The position numbers were made by a program, and so were the translations under genes. Under the pieces are notes generated by a model. It searched no databases, had not been told where the DNA came from, and was given only the letters and a program-made list of their open reading frames with translations. This document shows, piece by piece, positions 15,783-25,436 of a DNA stretch of 64,000 nt. Every line of letters begins with the position of its first letter. Position 1 is the first letter of the stretch. Location of the stretch: assembly GCF_003854965.1 (NCBI RefSeq), contig NZ_RQPI01000003.1, positions 248,001 through 312,000 on the forward strand. The letters are read 5' to 3'. This DNA is from Paenibacillus rhizophilus (GTDB taxonomy: Bacteria; Bacillota; Bacilli; Paenibacillales; Paenibacillaceae).

Positions 15783-17105
15783 TTAATCATTGGCCTGGAC
15801 GGTTACCGGCATGCCGGAAGAATCATGCGGTCTGCTCTGCATGGCAAGCAAAGCTTGCTCCTTGTTGAACAGCCCTTCCCAGCGGGCGACAACGAATGTG
15901 GCCACTGTGTAGCCGATAATGTTGACCGTCGTACGGAAGTTGCCCATAATTCGGTCGGGAGCAAGCATAAGCGCAACGGCTGCGATGGGGATAGAGCCTG
16001 TGCTTGCTGCAGTAGCCGACAAGGCGACGAACGCCGATCCCGGAATCCCCGCCATCCCTTTAGATGTAAGCAGCAGTACGGCGAGAAGTATGAGTTGTTC
16101 ATATAAGCTGAGTTCCACACCGGTTGCTTGGGCCAGGAAGACGAGCGCCAGCGATAAGTAGATGGAGGCGCCATCCAGGTTAAAAGAATAGCCGGTCGGA
16201 ACGACGAGTCCGACAACCGAACGGTGGCAGCCCGCCTTCTCCAGCTTGCTTATAATTTGCGGCATAACGGCTTCTGTCGAGCCGGTTGCGAAGGCAAATA
16301 CAATTTCCTCGCGCACAAGCATAATGGCTTTCCACAGGCCGATGCCGACAAACACCCGCATAACAACTTCAAGAATGAGCAGGAAGAGCAGACAAGCCAC
16401 CGTCATGGCGAGGAACAGCTTGCCGAAGGCGATCAGCGTCTGCATACCGTACTGGCTCACCGTGAACGCCATCGCGCCAAAGGTCGCGATTGTCGTCAGC
16501 TTCATAATGAAGCCCATGATTTGAAAAATAACATGGCTAAGGTGCTCCAGCAGGTCAATAATGACCTCTGAGGTCTTGCCCCCTACCCGGACGAGAGCGA
16601 AACCGAAGAGACAGGACACAAGCAGCACCTGCAGCATCGTGTTCGTGGCGAACGCCGAAACTACGCTGTCCGGAATGATGTTCATAAAGAACTCAGTTCC
16701 GTGAGGGAGTTCGGAGTTTTTGGTCGCTTTGCTTACATCGTCGACAGATAACGAGGCGGGATTCACATTCATCCCCGATCCCGGGTTCATTACGTTCGCG
16801 ACAAGCATGCCGATAATCAGGGCGATTGTCGTTACAATCTCAAAGTAGAGCAGCGCTTTGCCGCCTATCCGTCCGACCGTCTTAATGTTGCCCACTTTAG
16901 CAATACCCAGCACTACGACAACAAAGACAAGAGGGGAAATAATCATCTTGATGAGTTTAATGAACCCGTCTCCGAGCGGTTTCAAAGCAATTCCGAATGT
17001 CGGCCATACATATCCAACCGCGATACCCAGTACAATGGACATCATGATTTGAAAGAACAGGCCTTTATAAAAAGGCTGGCGGACCTTAGCTGCTGTCTTG
17101 TTCAC
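15783..17105 (-). CDS. Dicarboxylate/amino acid:cation symporter (DctA/GltP family)
   Basis: 440 residues of the DAACS family: many hydrophobic helices, early MMSIVLGIAVGYVWPTFG, IKMIISPLVFVVVVLGIAKV, the re-entrant ATGSTEAVMPQ and the substrate/cation motif GYSFNLDGASIYLSLA. It imports C4-dicarboxylates or acidic amino acids with Na+ or H+. The start is a GTG with GGGAGG 8 bases upstream. It is divergent from a PucR-type regulator with a shared 304-base region containing a long inverted repeat, so the regulator probably controls it. DctA versus GltP cannot be decided from motifs alone. Confidence 0.88.
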   Translation of the reverse strand: MNKTAAKVRQPFYKGLFFQIMMSIVLGIAVGYVWPTFGIALKPLGDGFIKLIKMIISPLVFVVVVLGIAKVGNIKTVGRIGGKALLYFEIVTTIALIIGMLVANVMNPGSGMNVNPASLSVDDVSKATKNSELPHGTEFFMNIIPDSVVSAFATNTMLQVLLVSCLFGFALVRVGGKTSEVIIDLLEHLSHVIFQIMGFIMKLTTIATFGAMAFTVSQYGMQTLIAFGKLFLAMTVACLLFLLILEVVMRVFVGIGLWKAIMLVREEIVFAFATGSTEAVMPQIISKLEKAGCHRSVVGLVVPTGYSFNLDGASIYLSLALVFLAQATGVELSLYEQLILLAVLLLTSKGMAGIPGSAFVALSATAASTGSIPIAAVALMLAPDRIMGNFRTTVNIIGYTVATFVVARWEGLFNKEQALLAMQSRPHDSSGMPVTVQAND

Positions 17106-17244
17106 GTTTGTATCCTCCCAATGTTTTTTTCATAGATTCAAACCTGTTCAATATTTTATCCTGCTCAATATTTCTATGCCGGCTCTCCATTAGCGCTAAC
17201 CTTTCATGTTATTTTTTATAACTTGTTTTGTTCTTTGTGAACTC

Positions 17245-17250
17245 ATTATA
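17245..17250 (-). promoter_or_regulatory. Candidate -10 box for the dctA-type symporter
   Basis: TATAAT on the minus strand. No good -35 is present at 16-18 bases, which suits an activator-dependent promoter. The inverted repeat centred at 17297 lies about 60 bases upstream of the predicted start. Confidence 0.4.
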
Positions 17251-17277
17251 ATCGATTGGTATCCATAAGGCATTATC

Positions 17278-17316
17278 CAACATGAACAAAAACGACCGCA
17301 ATTTTTGTTTATGTTG
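17278..17316. promoter_or_regulatory. Long inverted repeat between symporter and PucR regulator
   Basis: CAACATGAACAAAAA (17278-17292) and TTTTTGTTTATGTTG (17302-17316) are reverse complements with one mismatch in 15, spaced by 9 bases. It sits in the divergent intergenic region and is a strong candidate operator for the PucR-family protein encoded at 17410. Confidence 0.6.
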
Positions 17317-17409
17317 TATACTTAATACATGACGTGTTAGGAATCGCAATTCATTTGTAAATGATGAGGTTAATTAATCTGCCATAAGAAAACGGAAGGA
17401 TGGGTTTCT

Positions 17410-19065
17410 ATGAAATTAGCAGAGCTCTTGAAAATTCCATTTTTGCTCGAATCCAAAGTCATATGCGGGTTTCAGGGACTGAACCGGGTTGTCCGCTCCG
17501 TCAATATGATGGATGCCCCGGATATTATTGATTTTGTAAAACCCGACGAACTGCTGATCACAACGGCATATGCGTTAAAGGACAGTCCCGAGGAGCTTGT
17601 GGCGCTCATCCCTGAATTATCGGCGGCGGGCTGTGTCGGACTTGGAATTAAAAAGCGTTTCTGGTCGGCGATCCCCCAAGAGGCGATCGCCGTCGCCAAT
17701 GAGGTCGGTTTTCCGCTGATCGAGCTGCCGCTCAACGTTTCGCTTGGCGATCTCATTAACCAGGCCATTGATTCGATTCTGGACAAGCATGCCGATACGC
17801 TGCGCAATGCGCTGAAGAGCCACCGTCAATTTTCCAGCCTGATTCTGAAGGGGCAGGGGATTCCCGAGATTGTGCGCGATTTAGCCGAACTGCTGGACAG
17901 CCCCGTCATCCTTCTGGATCAAAGAATGAATCTGATCTCGGCGTCTTCGCATTTCCGGGAGCAGGCTTATCAGGACTTGCTGCCGCAAATCCGCGAGTCG
18001 GCAAGTCAGCTTCCGGATGAAGAACGCACTTCCGTAAGCTTTTTTACGGATACCGCCCCCGAAGCGCTAAACTATATCGCCGCGCATCCCATTATGACGT
18101 ACCAGCCGCAGGGCTTCCTGCTGACCCTGCAGCATTCGGCCGAGCTTCAGCCGCTTCCGGTGATGATTATGGAGCAGGCCGCCAACGTGATCAGTTTCGA
18201 GCTGCTCAAGAAGCAGGCGGTAAAGGAGCGTTCACGGCGCTATAAGAATGATCTTTTTACGGATATCGTTAACGGGTTCATGACCTCCGAGCAGGAATTG
18301 ATTCACCGCGGCAAGCGGTACGGACTGTCAGAGAATTTGCCCTCGCTGTGCATTGTCATCAAGCAGGACGATGATCTGAGCAGAAGGGGACCCGCTCTCC
18401 CGCTTTCTGAGGAACAGCAATTGTCCAAGCGGGAAGAGCTGTATGAAGTGTTGAAGGATGCGTTTCGGTCGCGGGGCCATTCGTTTGTGCTCTTCAGCAA
18501 CAAGGACCAGTTCGTGCTGATTCTCTCCGTTTCTAAAGATAAGACTGCTCCTGTGGATACGGAACGGATGCTGCGGGAACAACTAATCGAAATCTGCGAC
18601 GATCTTTATGATAGGGAGGGCATTTCCTTATCGTTCGGGGTCGGCAATCCGGTTGATCGTCTGACGGACCTCCCTGTCACCTACAAGGAAGCGGTTGAAG
18701 CGTGGGAGACAGCTCACAGCAGCAAGAAGCGCCGCTTTGTCCAGTTTTATCATGTGAAGAAATTGACGGATCTGCTGCGGATGCTGCCGGTTGAAGAGCT
18801 GAAGAAATATTATAATGAAACCTTTAAAGAATTGAACCGGCTGGATGAAAAAGAACGGCAGGACTTGATGCGCACACTGGTCGCTTATCACGACAACAAC
18901 TGCCAGATAGCCGAGACAGCCAAGCAGTTGTTCGTGCATCGGAATACCGTCGTATACAGGCTGGAAAAATGCGAGCAGCTCACCGGCCGCAAAATCAGAA
19001 ATACCAGCGACAATCTGCGCTTCAAGGTCGCCTATCTTATGGAGCAACTGATTGATGCCGACTGA
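17410..19065 (+). CDS. PucR-family transcriptional regulator
   Basis: 551 residues. N-terminal PucR domain (about 1-125, with VVRSVNMMDAPDIIDFVKPDELLITTAYA split over two strands of the ligand domain), a GGDEF-like middle region (about 300-420) and the PucR C-terminal helix-turn-helix (about 490-545: NCQIAETAKQLFVHRNTVVY and RLEKCEQLTGRKI). Members are ligand-responsive activators of catabolic or transport genes. It is divergent from the dicarboxylate/amino acid symporter, its likely target. ATG preceded by GGAAGGATGGG. The inducer is unknown. Confidence 0.85.
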   Translation: MKLAELLKIPFLLESKVICGFQGLNRVVRSVNMMDAPDIIDFVKPDELLITTAYALKDSPEELVALIPELSAAGCVGLGIKKRFWSAIPQEAIAVANEVGFPLIELPLNVSLGDLINQAIDSILDKHADTLRNALKSHRQFSSLILKGQGIPEIVRDLAELLDSPVILLDQRMNLISASSHFREQAYQDLLPQIRESASQLPDEERTSVSFFTDTAPEALNYIAAHPIMTYQPQGFLLTLQHSAELQPLPVMIMEQAANVISFELLKKQAVKERSRRYKNDLFTDIVNGFMTSEQELIHRGKRYGLSENLPSLCIVIKQDDDLSRRGPALPLSEEQQLSKREELYEVLKDAFRSRGHSFVLFSNKDQFVLILSVSKDKTAPVDTERMLREQLIEICDDLYDREGISLSFGVGNPVDRLTDLPVTYKEAVEAWETAHSSKKRRFVQFYHVKKLTDLLRMLPVEELKKYYNETFKELNRLDEKERQDLMRTLVAYHDNNCQIAETAKQLFVHRNTVVYRLEKCEQLTGRKIRNTSDNLRFKVAYLMEQLIDAD

Positions 19066-19083
19066 AACGGCTCCGGCAACAGG

Positions 19084-19129
19084 GGCTGTCCCCAAAGTTA
19101 TTTTTGGATTTTTGTCCCGTGGGACAGCC
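19084..19129 (+). terminator. Hairpin after the PucR regulator
   Basis: GGCTGTCCC (19084-19092) and GGGACAGCC (19121-19129) form a perfect 9-bp stem with a 28-base loop. No T-run follows, so termination efficiency is doubtful. Confidence 0.4.
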
Positions 19130-19190
19130 TCAATATAATGTGCTATTTAGTAGGGGCATTCGCCGCCGCCCATTTAATCCTATAGGCAGC

Positions 19191-19218
19191 ACCATTAAGA
19201 TTACAAATACATACTATA
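19191..19218 (+). promoter_or_regulatory. Sigma-K-type promoter of gerE
   Basis: ACC at 19191-19193, a 16-base spacer and CATACTATA at 19210-19218 match the sigma-K consensus (AC about 16-17 bases before CATAnnnTA). gerE is a known sigma-K-regulated gene in Bacillus, which supports the call. Confidence 0.65.
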
Positions 19219-19283
19219 AATTTGACTGTATCCCTTTACCTTGTTAGACCAAACAATCCCGGGCAAGGAGGGGTGACACCACC

Positions 19284-19508
19284 ATGAAAGGGAACGAACA
19301 TCACAGCAAATTTTTGTTAACGCATCGTGAACGCGAAGTATTTGAACTTCTTGTTCAGGACAAAACGACCCGCGATATCGCCGGTTTATTATTTATCAGC
19401 GAGAAAACGGTACGCAACCACATCTCCAACGTTATGCAAAAATTGAATGTAAAAGGCCGTTCGCAAGCGGTTGTCGAGCTGATCAAGCTTGGGGAGCTGA
19501 AGATATAG
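19284..19508 (+). CDS. gerE: Spore-specific transcription factor GerE
   Basis: 74 residues, exactly the size of Bacillus subtilis GerE. It is a bare LuxR/FixJ-type HTH domain: LLTHREREVFELLVQDKTT, then LFISEKTVRNHISNVMQKL and VKGRSQAVVELIKLGEL. Identity to GerE as I recall it is very high. It acts in the mother cell late in sporulation, activating and repressing coat and crust genes. ATG follows AAGGAGGGGTG. The 3' third of this gene plus its terminator is repeated at 28065-28203. Confidence 0.95.
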   Translation: MKGNEHHSKFLLTHREREVFELLVQDKTTRDIAGLLFISEKTVRNHISNVMQKLNVKGRSQAVVELIKLGELKI

Positions 19509-19574
19509 ACGGGGCCTGCGACTATGCGTTAAGCCTTCTTTTAGCCTGATGGGCGAAAGGAGGTTTTTTGTTTG
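19416..19574 (+). repeat. Direct repeat A: 3' end of gerE plus terminator
   Basis: This segment recurs at 28065-28203 in the same orientation with about ten substitutions and one 18-base deletion between two GAGCTG copies. The two copies bracket the 8.5-kb sugar block. Confidence 0.9.
19531..19569 (+). terminator. gerE terminator
   Basis: AAGCCTTCTTT pairs imperfectly (G-U pairs) with AAAGGAGG and is followed by six T. The duplicate copy at 28161-28199 keeps the same structure. Confidence 0.65.
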
Positions 19575-19606
19575 CGTGAGGAAACGAAAATATGAAAACT
19601 ATTAAT

Positions 19607-19638
19607 AACAGGTTGCCAGTTGATGGAACCTGTTTTTT
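19607..19638 (+). terminator. Terminator or attenuator ahead of the PTS gene
   Basis: AACAGGTT and AACCTGTT form an 8-bp stem with a 12-base loop, followed by TTTTTT. It lies between the gerE terminator and the PTS gene. It could end read-through from the left or act as an attenuator; no BglG-type antiterminator gene is present in the block. Confidence 0.6.
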
Positions 19639-19696
19639 AATGCCGTTTTTGTATTTAAACGGGGAAAAATATTTGTTAGAGTGTAAAACGTAAACA

Positions 19697-19710
19697 ATAA
19701 ACCGCTTACA
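19697..19710 (+). promoter_or_regulatory. cre-like site upstream of the PTS gene
   Basis: ATAAACCGCTTACA matches 12 of 14 positions of the CcpA consensus TGWAANCGNTNWCA. It is 38 bases ahead of the PTS start, a position suited to glucose repression. Confidence 0.45.
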
Positions 19711-19747
19711 AAAAAGCGGAATTGAAAATGATGAGGGGGGGCTTTTG

Positions 19748-21325
19748 ATGAAGGATAAGGTTGTAAACGGTATGCAGATTTTTGCAAGAGCGATTGTTGT
19801 TCCGGTTTTGTTTTTGCCGATCGTCGGGATAATATTGGCAATCACTTCCATCCTGGGCAATCCGACAATTGTTGGCGAAGGCAGTTCTTTAATCAATGTC
19901 GGCAAGTTTCTGGCCAGCGGGGTTTGGCCTATTTTAACCAACTTGGGAATTGTCTTCTGCGTAGGCATCGCGATGGGAATAGCAAAAGAAAAGAAAGCGG
20001 AAGCGGCGCTTATAGCTCTATTGTCATACTTGACATTTCTGGGTGCTAACAACGAGTGGCTTAAGTTAACGGGAAAATTAATCAAATATACAAATCCCTC
20101 TGAATTGCAGGGAACCGGGCAAACGATCGTATTAGGCTTTCAAATCATTGATATGGGTGTTTTCCTTGGAATGATCCTCGGGGTCGTCGTAGCGCTTGTC
20201 CATAACAAGTTTTGCAATAAAGAGTTGCCGGGAGCGATTTCATTGTATGGCAACACCAAGCTGGTATATATCGTTTTAGTTCCGATTTTAACCGTACTGG
20301 CTGTTGTATTCAGTTATGTTTGGCCATTTGCTGCCAGCGGTATTCGGGCAACAGCGAATTTCATTAATTTCTCAGGTTCGATAGGCGTGTTTATATACGG
20401 ATTTTTAAACAGATTTCTCATACCTACAGGATTACACCATCTCGTATATTCACCATTCCTCTATTCTAACATGGGTGGCGAATTGACCATAAACGGGCAA
20501 ACGTATTTGGGCGCTTACAATATATTCTTGGCGCAGATAACAGATCCGTCTGTCAAGCTGTTTGACCCATCCGCGAAGTTCTTGCAATACGGTATGGTTA
20601 AAGTTTTCGGCTTGGTAGGAGCGGCTCTGGCCTTTTATAAAACAGCGAAACCAGAAAAAAAGAAAACGTTAAAAGCCCTCTTAATACCAGCGGTAGCAAC
20701 TTCATTTTTGGTCGGCATAACTGAACCTATCGAATTTACATTCTTGTTTGTGGCGCCGTTTCTATGGGTAGTTCACTCGGCTTTGGACGGCATATTTGAG
20801 GTTATTTCAGTACTCTTGGGGGTTAGAGCTTTTGGAGCAGGCGGACTCATAGAATTCCTGACTTTTAATTTGCCTGCAGGAATCGGCAGAACAAGATGGC
20901 CTATCTTTGTTGGCATAGGACTTGTTGAGCTCGCGACATATTACGCTGTATTCACCTTTTTAATTAAAAAGTTTAACCTCAAGACTCCGGGCCGGGAAGA
21001 TGATGAGGTGAAATTGTTCACCAAAAAAGATTACAAAGAGAAAATTAACCAAAAATCCGCCGTGGCAGCCACAGGCGCAGACAAAGATACCGATTTAGCT
21101 GCGGCTATAGTGGAAGCCCTCGGAGGCAAGGGAAATATTGAAACCGTTGACAACTGCTTCTCTCGATTGAGGATCAAGGTAACGGATGCCGGTATCGTTG
21201 ATGAACTGGGTTTAAAAGGTACAGGAGCAGCAGGCGTTGTTAAAAACGGCGAAAATATTCAAGTCGTCTATGGGCCTAAAGTCAATGGGGTCAGAAATGC
21301 CGTTGATAAATATCTTGCAGGTTAA
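19748..21325 (+). CDS. Alpha-glucoside-type PTS transporter, EIICB
   Basis: 525 residues. The EIIC membrane domain (about 1-420) has the glucose/maltose-type features FLIPTGLHHLVYSPFLYSN and GITEPIEFTFLFVAP. A linker leads to a C-terminal EIIB domain whose phosphorylated Cys lies in ETVDNCFSRLRIKV. It imports and phosphorylates a sugar, probably an alpha-glucoside because a GH4 6-phospho-alpha-glucosidase follows. It lacks an EIIA domain, which is supplied by a separate gene at 26364. ATG at 19748 follows a run of GAGGGGGGG; an upstream TTG is rejected. The gene is visibly more AT-rich than gerM, rph or the glycan genes. Confidence 0.9.
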   Translation: MKDKVVNGMQIFARAIVVPVLFLPIVGIILAITSILGNPTIVGEGSSLINVGKFLASGVWPILTNLGIVFCVGIAMGIAKEKKAEAALIALLSYLTFLGANNEWLKLTGKLIKYTNPSELQGTGQTIVLGFQIIDMGVFLGMILGVVVALVHNKFCNKELPGAISLYGNTKLVYIVLVPILTVLAVVFSYVWPFAASGIRATANFINFSGSIGVFIYGFLNRFLIPTGLHHLVYSPFLYSNMGGELTINGQTYLGAYNIFLAQITDPSVKLFDPSAKFLQYGMVKVFGLVGAALAFYKTAKPEKKKTLKALLIPAVATSFLVGITEPIEFTFLFVAPFLWVVHSALDGIFEVISVLLGVRAFGAGGLIEFLTFNLPAGIGRTRWPIFVGIGLVELATYYAVFTFLIKKFNLKTPGREDDEVKLFTKKDYKEKINQKSAVAATGADKDTDLAAAIVEALGGKGNIETVDNCFSRLRIKVTDAGIVDELGLKGTGAAGVVKNGENIQVVYGPKVNGVRNAVDKYLAG

Positions 21326-21370
21326 GCGTTTGCCAATCAAAGAGGTATTAAATTTATTCATTAAATTTAA

Positions 21371-22729
<1,359 letters not shown>

Positions 22730-22765
22730 AGGCAGGTATAATTTTCTACAAAACGATGGAGTCTG

Positions 22766-22809
22766 GTCAAAAGCAGTTTCAAATCTGCTTTTGATCGGCT
22801 CTTTTTTTA
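22766..22809 (+). terminator. Terminator after the GH4 gene
   Basis: GTCAAAAGCAG and CTGCTTTTGAT form an 11-bp stem with a short loop, followed closely by TTTTTTT. Confidence 0.85.
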
Positions 22810-22915
22810 CGCGCCTAGCCAAACTACACATTGAAATAACTTTACAAATCAATTATCATACATACATTAATAAAACACTTTTAAAATGTGTAAAAATAAA
22901 AAAAATGGAGCGGAA

Positions 22916-24043
22916 ATGATATACGAAAAAACAAATAATATGGAAGTAAAAAGGATAAACCGAAACCGTATCTTTCGGCTAATTTATAAGAATGAGAAGC
23001 TTTCCATGCATGAAATTGCTTCTTGTCTTGGCATGAGTCTGCCAACCGTTGGACAGAATTTGAAGATATTGCAGAGCGAGGGCCTTATTACGGAGAATGG
23101 CGTCTTTGAATCCACGGGCGGAAGAAAAGCAAAGGCCATTTCCTGTATCAAAGACGCTAAACTTGCCGTGGGATTGGACATTACAAATAATCACCTTAGT
23201 CTGGTGCTGGTTAATTTAAGCGGAGAAATTGTAAAGAGCACTCGTGTGGCTAAGATCTTTGAAAATTCGCAAGACTATATAAAAGAGATCGGGGAATTGG
23301 TCAGTGGATTTATCGAAACTTCCAATATTGATAAATCTAAAGTTTTAGGAGTCGGTATAGCAGTCCCCGGGATTTTATCCGATGATAAACAAACGGTGGT
23401 ATATTCCCATGCGCTCGGCTTAGCGGATCGCAACGGGCCCGATTTTACCAAAAACATTTCTTATCCAAGTGTTCTAAGCAACGATGCGAATGCAGCCGGA
23501 TTTGCAGAACTGTGGAATACGGAAGCAGTAAAAAATGCAGTCTATCTGTCGCTTAGTAACACCGTTGGCGGCTCTATTCTTCTAGATAACAGGCTTTATC
23601 CCGGGGATAACCAGCGCAGCAGCGAGTTTGGACATATGACGCTTGAGCTGAACGGAAGGACTTGTTATTGCGGAAAGCGGGGATGTCTGGATGCCTACTG
23701 TTCCGCCTCCGTTTTATCAAACGGTACGGACGAAGGCCTGTATGATTTTTTTGATCTGCTGAAAAAAGGCGGTAAAAAGCAGGAGAAAATGTGGAAGGAA
23801 TATCTAAGCTATCTTGCCGTTGCGGTTAACAATTTAAGGATGCTGTTTGACTGCGACGTGATTTTGGGTGGATATATCGGTGCTTATATTGAAGAATATG
23901 TGGATGAGTTAAGACTCCTTGCGGCAGAAGGCAATACCTTTGAGCCGGATGGCAGCTATTTAAAGGTGTGCCGGAATAAAAGGGAAGCGGCGGCCGTGGG
24001 AGTGGCTCTACTGCATATTGAGCGATTTTTAAGTCAGGTTTAA
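22916..24043 (+). CDS. ROK-family transcriptional regulator
   Basis: 375 residues. N-terminal winged HTH (about 10-70, LSMHEIASCLGMSLPTVGQN) and a ROK sugar-kinase-like domain with the zinc motif CYCGKRGCLDAYCS. The phosphate loop is VGLDITNNHLSLVLVN, and the DNANAAGFAE segment is near the catalytic Asp of true kinases. Such XylR/NagC-type repressors bind a sugar or sugar phosphate. ATG at 22916 has GGAG upstream. It probably controls the alpha-glucoside/alditol genes; the block also has a second regulator. Confidence 0.85.
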   Translation: MIYEKTNNMEVKRINRNRIFRLIYKNEKLSMHEIASCLGMSLPTVGQNLKILQSEGLITENGVFESTGGRKAKAISCIKDAKLAVGLDITNNHLSLVLVNLSGEIVKSTRVAKIFENSQDYIKEIGELVSGFIETSNIDKSKVLGVGIAVPGILSDDKQTVVYSHALGLADRNGPDFTKNISYPSVLSNDANAAGFAELWNTEAVKNAVYLSLSNTVGGSILLDNRLYPGDNQRSSEFGHMTLELNGRTCYCGKRGCLDAYCSASVLSNGTDEGLYDFFDLLKKGGKKQEKMWKEYLSYLAVAVNNLRMLFDCDVILGGYIGAYIEEYVDELRLLAAEGNTFEPDGSYLKVCRNKREAAAVGVALLHIERFLSQV

Positions 24044-24070
24044 GGTTAATTCAACAACGATTTTACAAAG

Positions 24071-24099
24071 GAAATCGACCTCCGGTTGGTTTCTTTTTT
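24071..24099 (+). terminator. Terminator after the ROK regulator
   Basis: GAAATCGACC and GGTTGGTTTC pair (with G-U pairs) around a TCC loop, followed by six T. Confidence 0.75.
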
Positions 24100-24104
24100 A
24101 TTCA

Positions 24105-24133
24105 TTGACATTTCGCTAAACCTGGAATACTAT
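24105..24133 (+). promoter_or_regulatory. Sigma-A promoter for the alditol dehydrogenase operon
   Basis: TTGACA at 24105-24110, 17-base spacer and TACTAT at 24128-24133. It lies about 230 bases before the dehydrogenase ATG, giving a long leader that carries a perfect cre site. Confidence 0.7.
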
Positions 24134-24205
24134 CTTATTAAGATATTTTTATAAAAGTTATTACATAAAGTCGCAAGGAAAGAACAGCTTCATCTTCACT
24201 TTGAC

Positions 24206-24220
24206 ATGAAAGCGCACACA
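24206..24220 (+). promoter_or_regulatory. Perfect cre site downstream of the promoter
   Basis: ATGAAAGCGCACACA matches all 15 positions of the consensus WTGNAANCGNWNNCW. It lies about 70 bases past the -10 box, where CcpA would block elongation. Confidence 0.65.
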
Positions 24221-24362
24221 ACTAGTTATTGCCTTTTAACGGCGGTTATGATTGCCACGGTACTTTTGCATCCAGGATCGCGCAGCTATCTGGTATCGCA
24301 GCCCGCTGTTGAGGATATGATCACACCAAATAAAGCGAGAAACTGAAAGGAGACTAGGAAAA

Positions 24363-25412
24363 ATGGAAGGTAAAATGAAAGTGGCGGTTATGAATGGTAT
24401 TGGCAAGATGGGGTTTATCGAGAGGGAGATACCCAAAGTTGCGGACAATGAGGTGCTGGTGAAGCTTGAATATGTGGGCATCTGCGGCTCCGATTTGCAC
24501 TACTACGAAACCGGCCGAATCGGAGATTACATTGTGAAGCCCCCGTTTGTCCTCGGCCATGAACCGGGCGGGACAGTGGTGGAAATTGGTAAGAATGTCA
24601 CCAATCTCAATGTAGGCGACAAAGTTGCGCTGGAGCCGGGAAAAACCTGCGGACACTGCGAATTCTGCAAGACAGGTCAATATAACCTTTGCCCTGATGT
24701 GGTGTTTTTTGCCACCCCGCCGGTTGATGGCGTTTTTCAGGAGTATGTCGCGCATGAGGCTGATCTTTGCTTCAAACTGCCTGACAATGTCAGCACTTTG
24801 GAGGGTGCACTGATTGAGCCGCTTGCTGTGGGTTTTCATGCGGCAAATCAGGGCGGCGCGCATGCCGGTCAGTCCGCTGTGATCATGGGTGCAGGCTGTA
24901 TAGGTTTGGTCACCTTACTTGCTTTAAAGGCAATGGGTCTTACTGAAATCTATGTAGTGGACATTATGCCAAACCGATTGGAGAAGGCTAAGGAACTGGG
25001 AGCTGCGGCAGTCATTAACGGTAAAGAAAAAGATGTTGTGAAAGAAGTTATGGAGTTGACCGGCGGCACGGGCTGCGATCTTGTATTTGAAACAACAGGT
25101 GCGGAAATTATAGCCCAACAAGCCGTATTCATCTCTAAGAAAGGTGCAAGCATCGTATTCATAGGTTATAGTAATAGCGGATCAGTCAATTTACCACTCA
25201 GTCTTGCGATGGATAAGGAACTTACTTTTAAGACTGTGTTCCGATACAGACATATCTATCCCATGGCGATTCAGGCAGTCGCTAGCGGCAAGGTTAACCT
25301 AAAGGGAATTATCACACACGTCTTCGATCTGGATGATGTTCAGAACGCCATGGACTCAAGCATCAGAAATAAAACGGAAATTGTGAAAGCAGTTATTAAA
25401 ATTGAAAAATAA
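24363..25412 (+). CDS. Zinc-dependent sorbitol/xylitol-type dehydrogenase
   Basis: 349 residues, medium-chain dehydrogenase of the polyol group. Catalytic zinc ligands are in VGICGSDLHYYETGRIG and LGHEPGG. Structural zinc cysteines are in GKTCGHCEFCKTGQYNLC. The cofactor loop is GAGCIGLVTLLALKAMG, followed by VVDIMPNRLEKA (Asp at the end of strand 2, favouring NAD). It resembles GutB/L-iditol 2-dehydrogenase and xylitol dehydrogenases, which oxidise sorbitol to fructose or xylitol to xylulose. ATG preceded by AAAGGAGAC. Its place next to GH4 and PTS genes suggests it handles the alditol released from a glucosyl-alditol. Confidence 0.85.
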   Translation: MEGKMKVAVMNGIGKMGFIEREIPKVADNEVLVKLEYVGICGSDLHYYETGRIGDYIVKPPFVLGHEPGGTVVEIGKNVTNLNVGDKVALEPGKTCGHCEFCKTGQYNLCPDVVFFATPPVDGVFQEYVAHEADLCFKLPDNVSTLEGALIEPLAVGFHAANQGGAHAGQSAVIMGAGCIGLVTLLALKAMGLTEIYVVDIMPNRLEKAKELGAAAVINGKEKDVVKEVMELTGGTGCDLVFETTGAEIIAQQAVFISKKGASIVFIGYSNSGSVNLPLSLAMDKELTFKTVFRYRHIYPMAIQAVASGKVNLKGIITHVFDLDDVQNAMDSSIRNKTEIVKAVIKIEK

Positions 25413-25436
25413 ACAATTTATGTAGGTGACAACGAT

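Noticed and set aside
19084..19129. Insertion-sequence end suggested by the GGGGCTGTCCC hairpin
   Set aside because: No second end, no target duplication and no transposase nearby; treated as a hairpin only.
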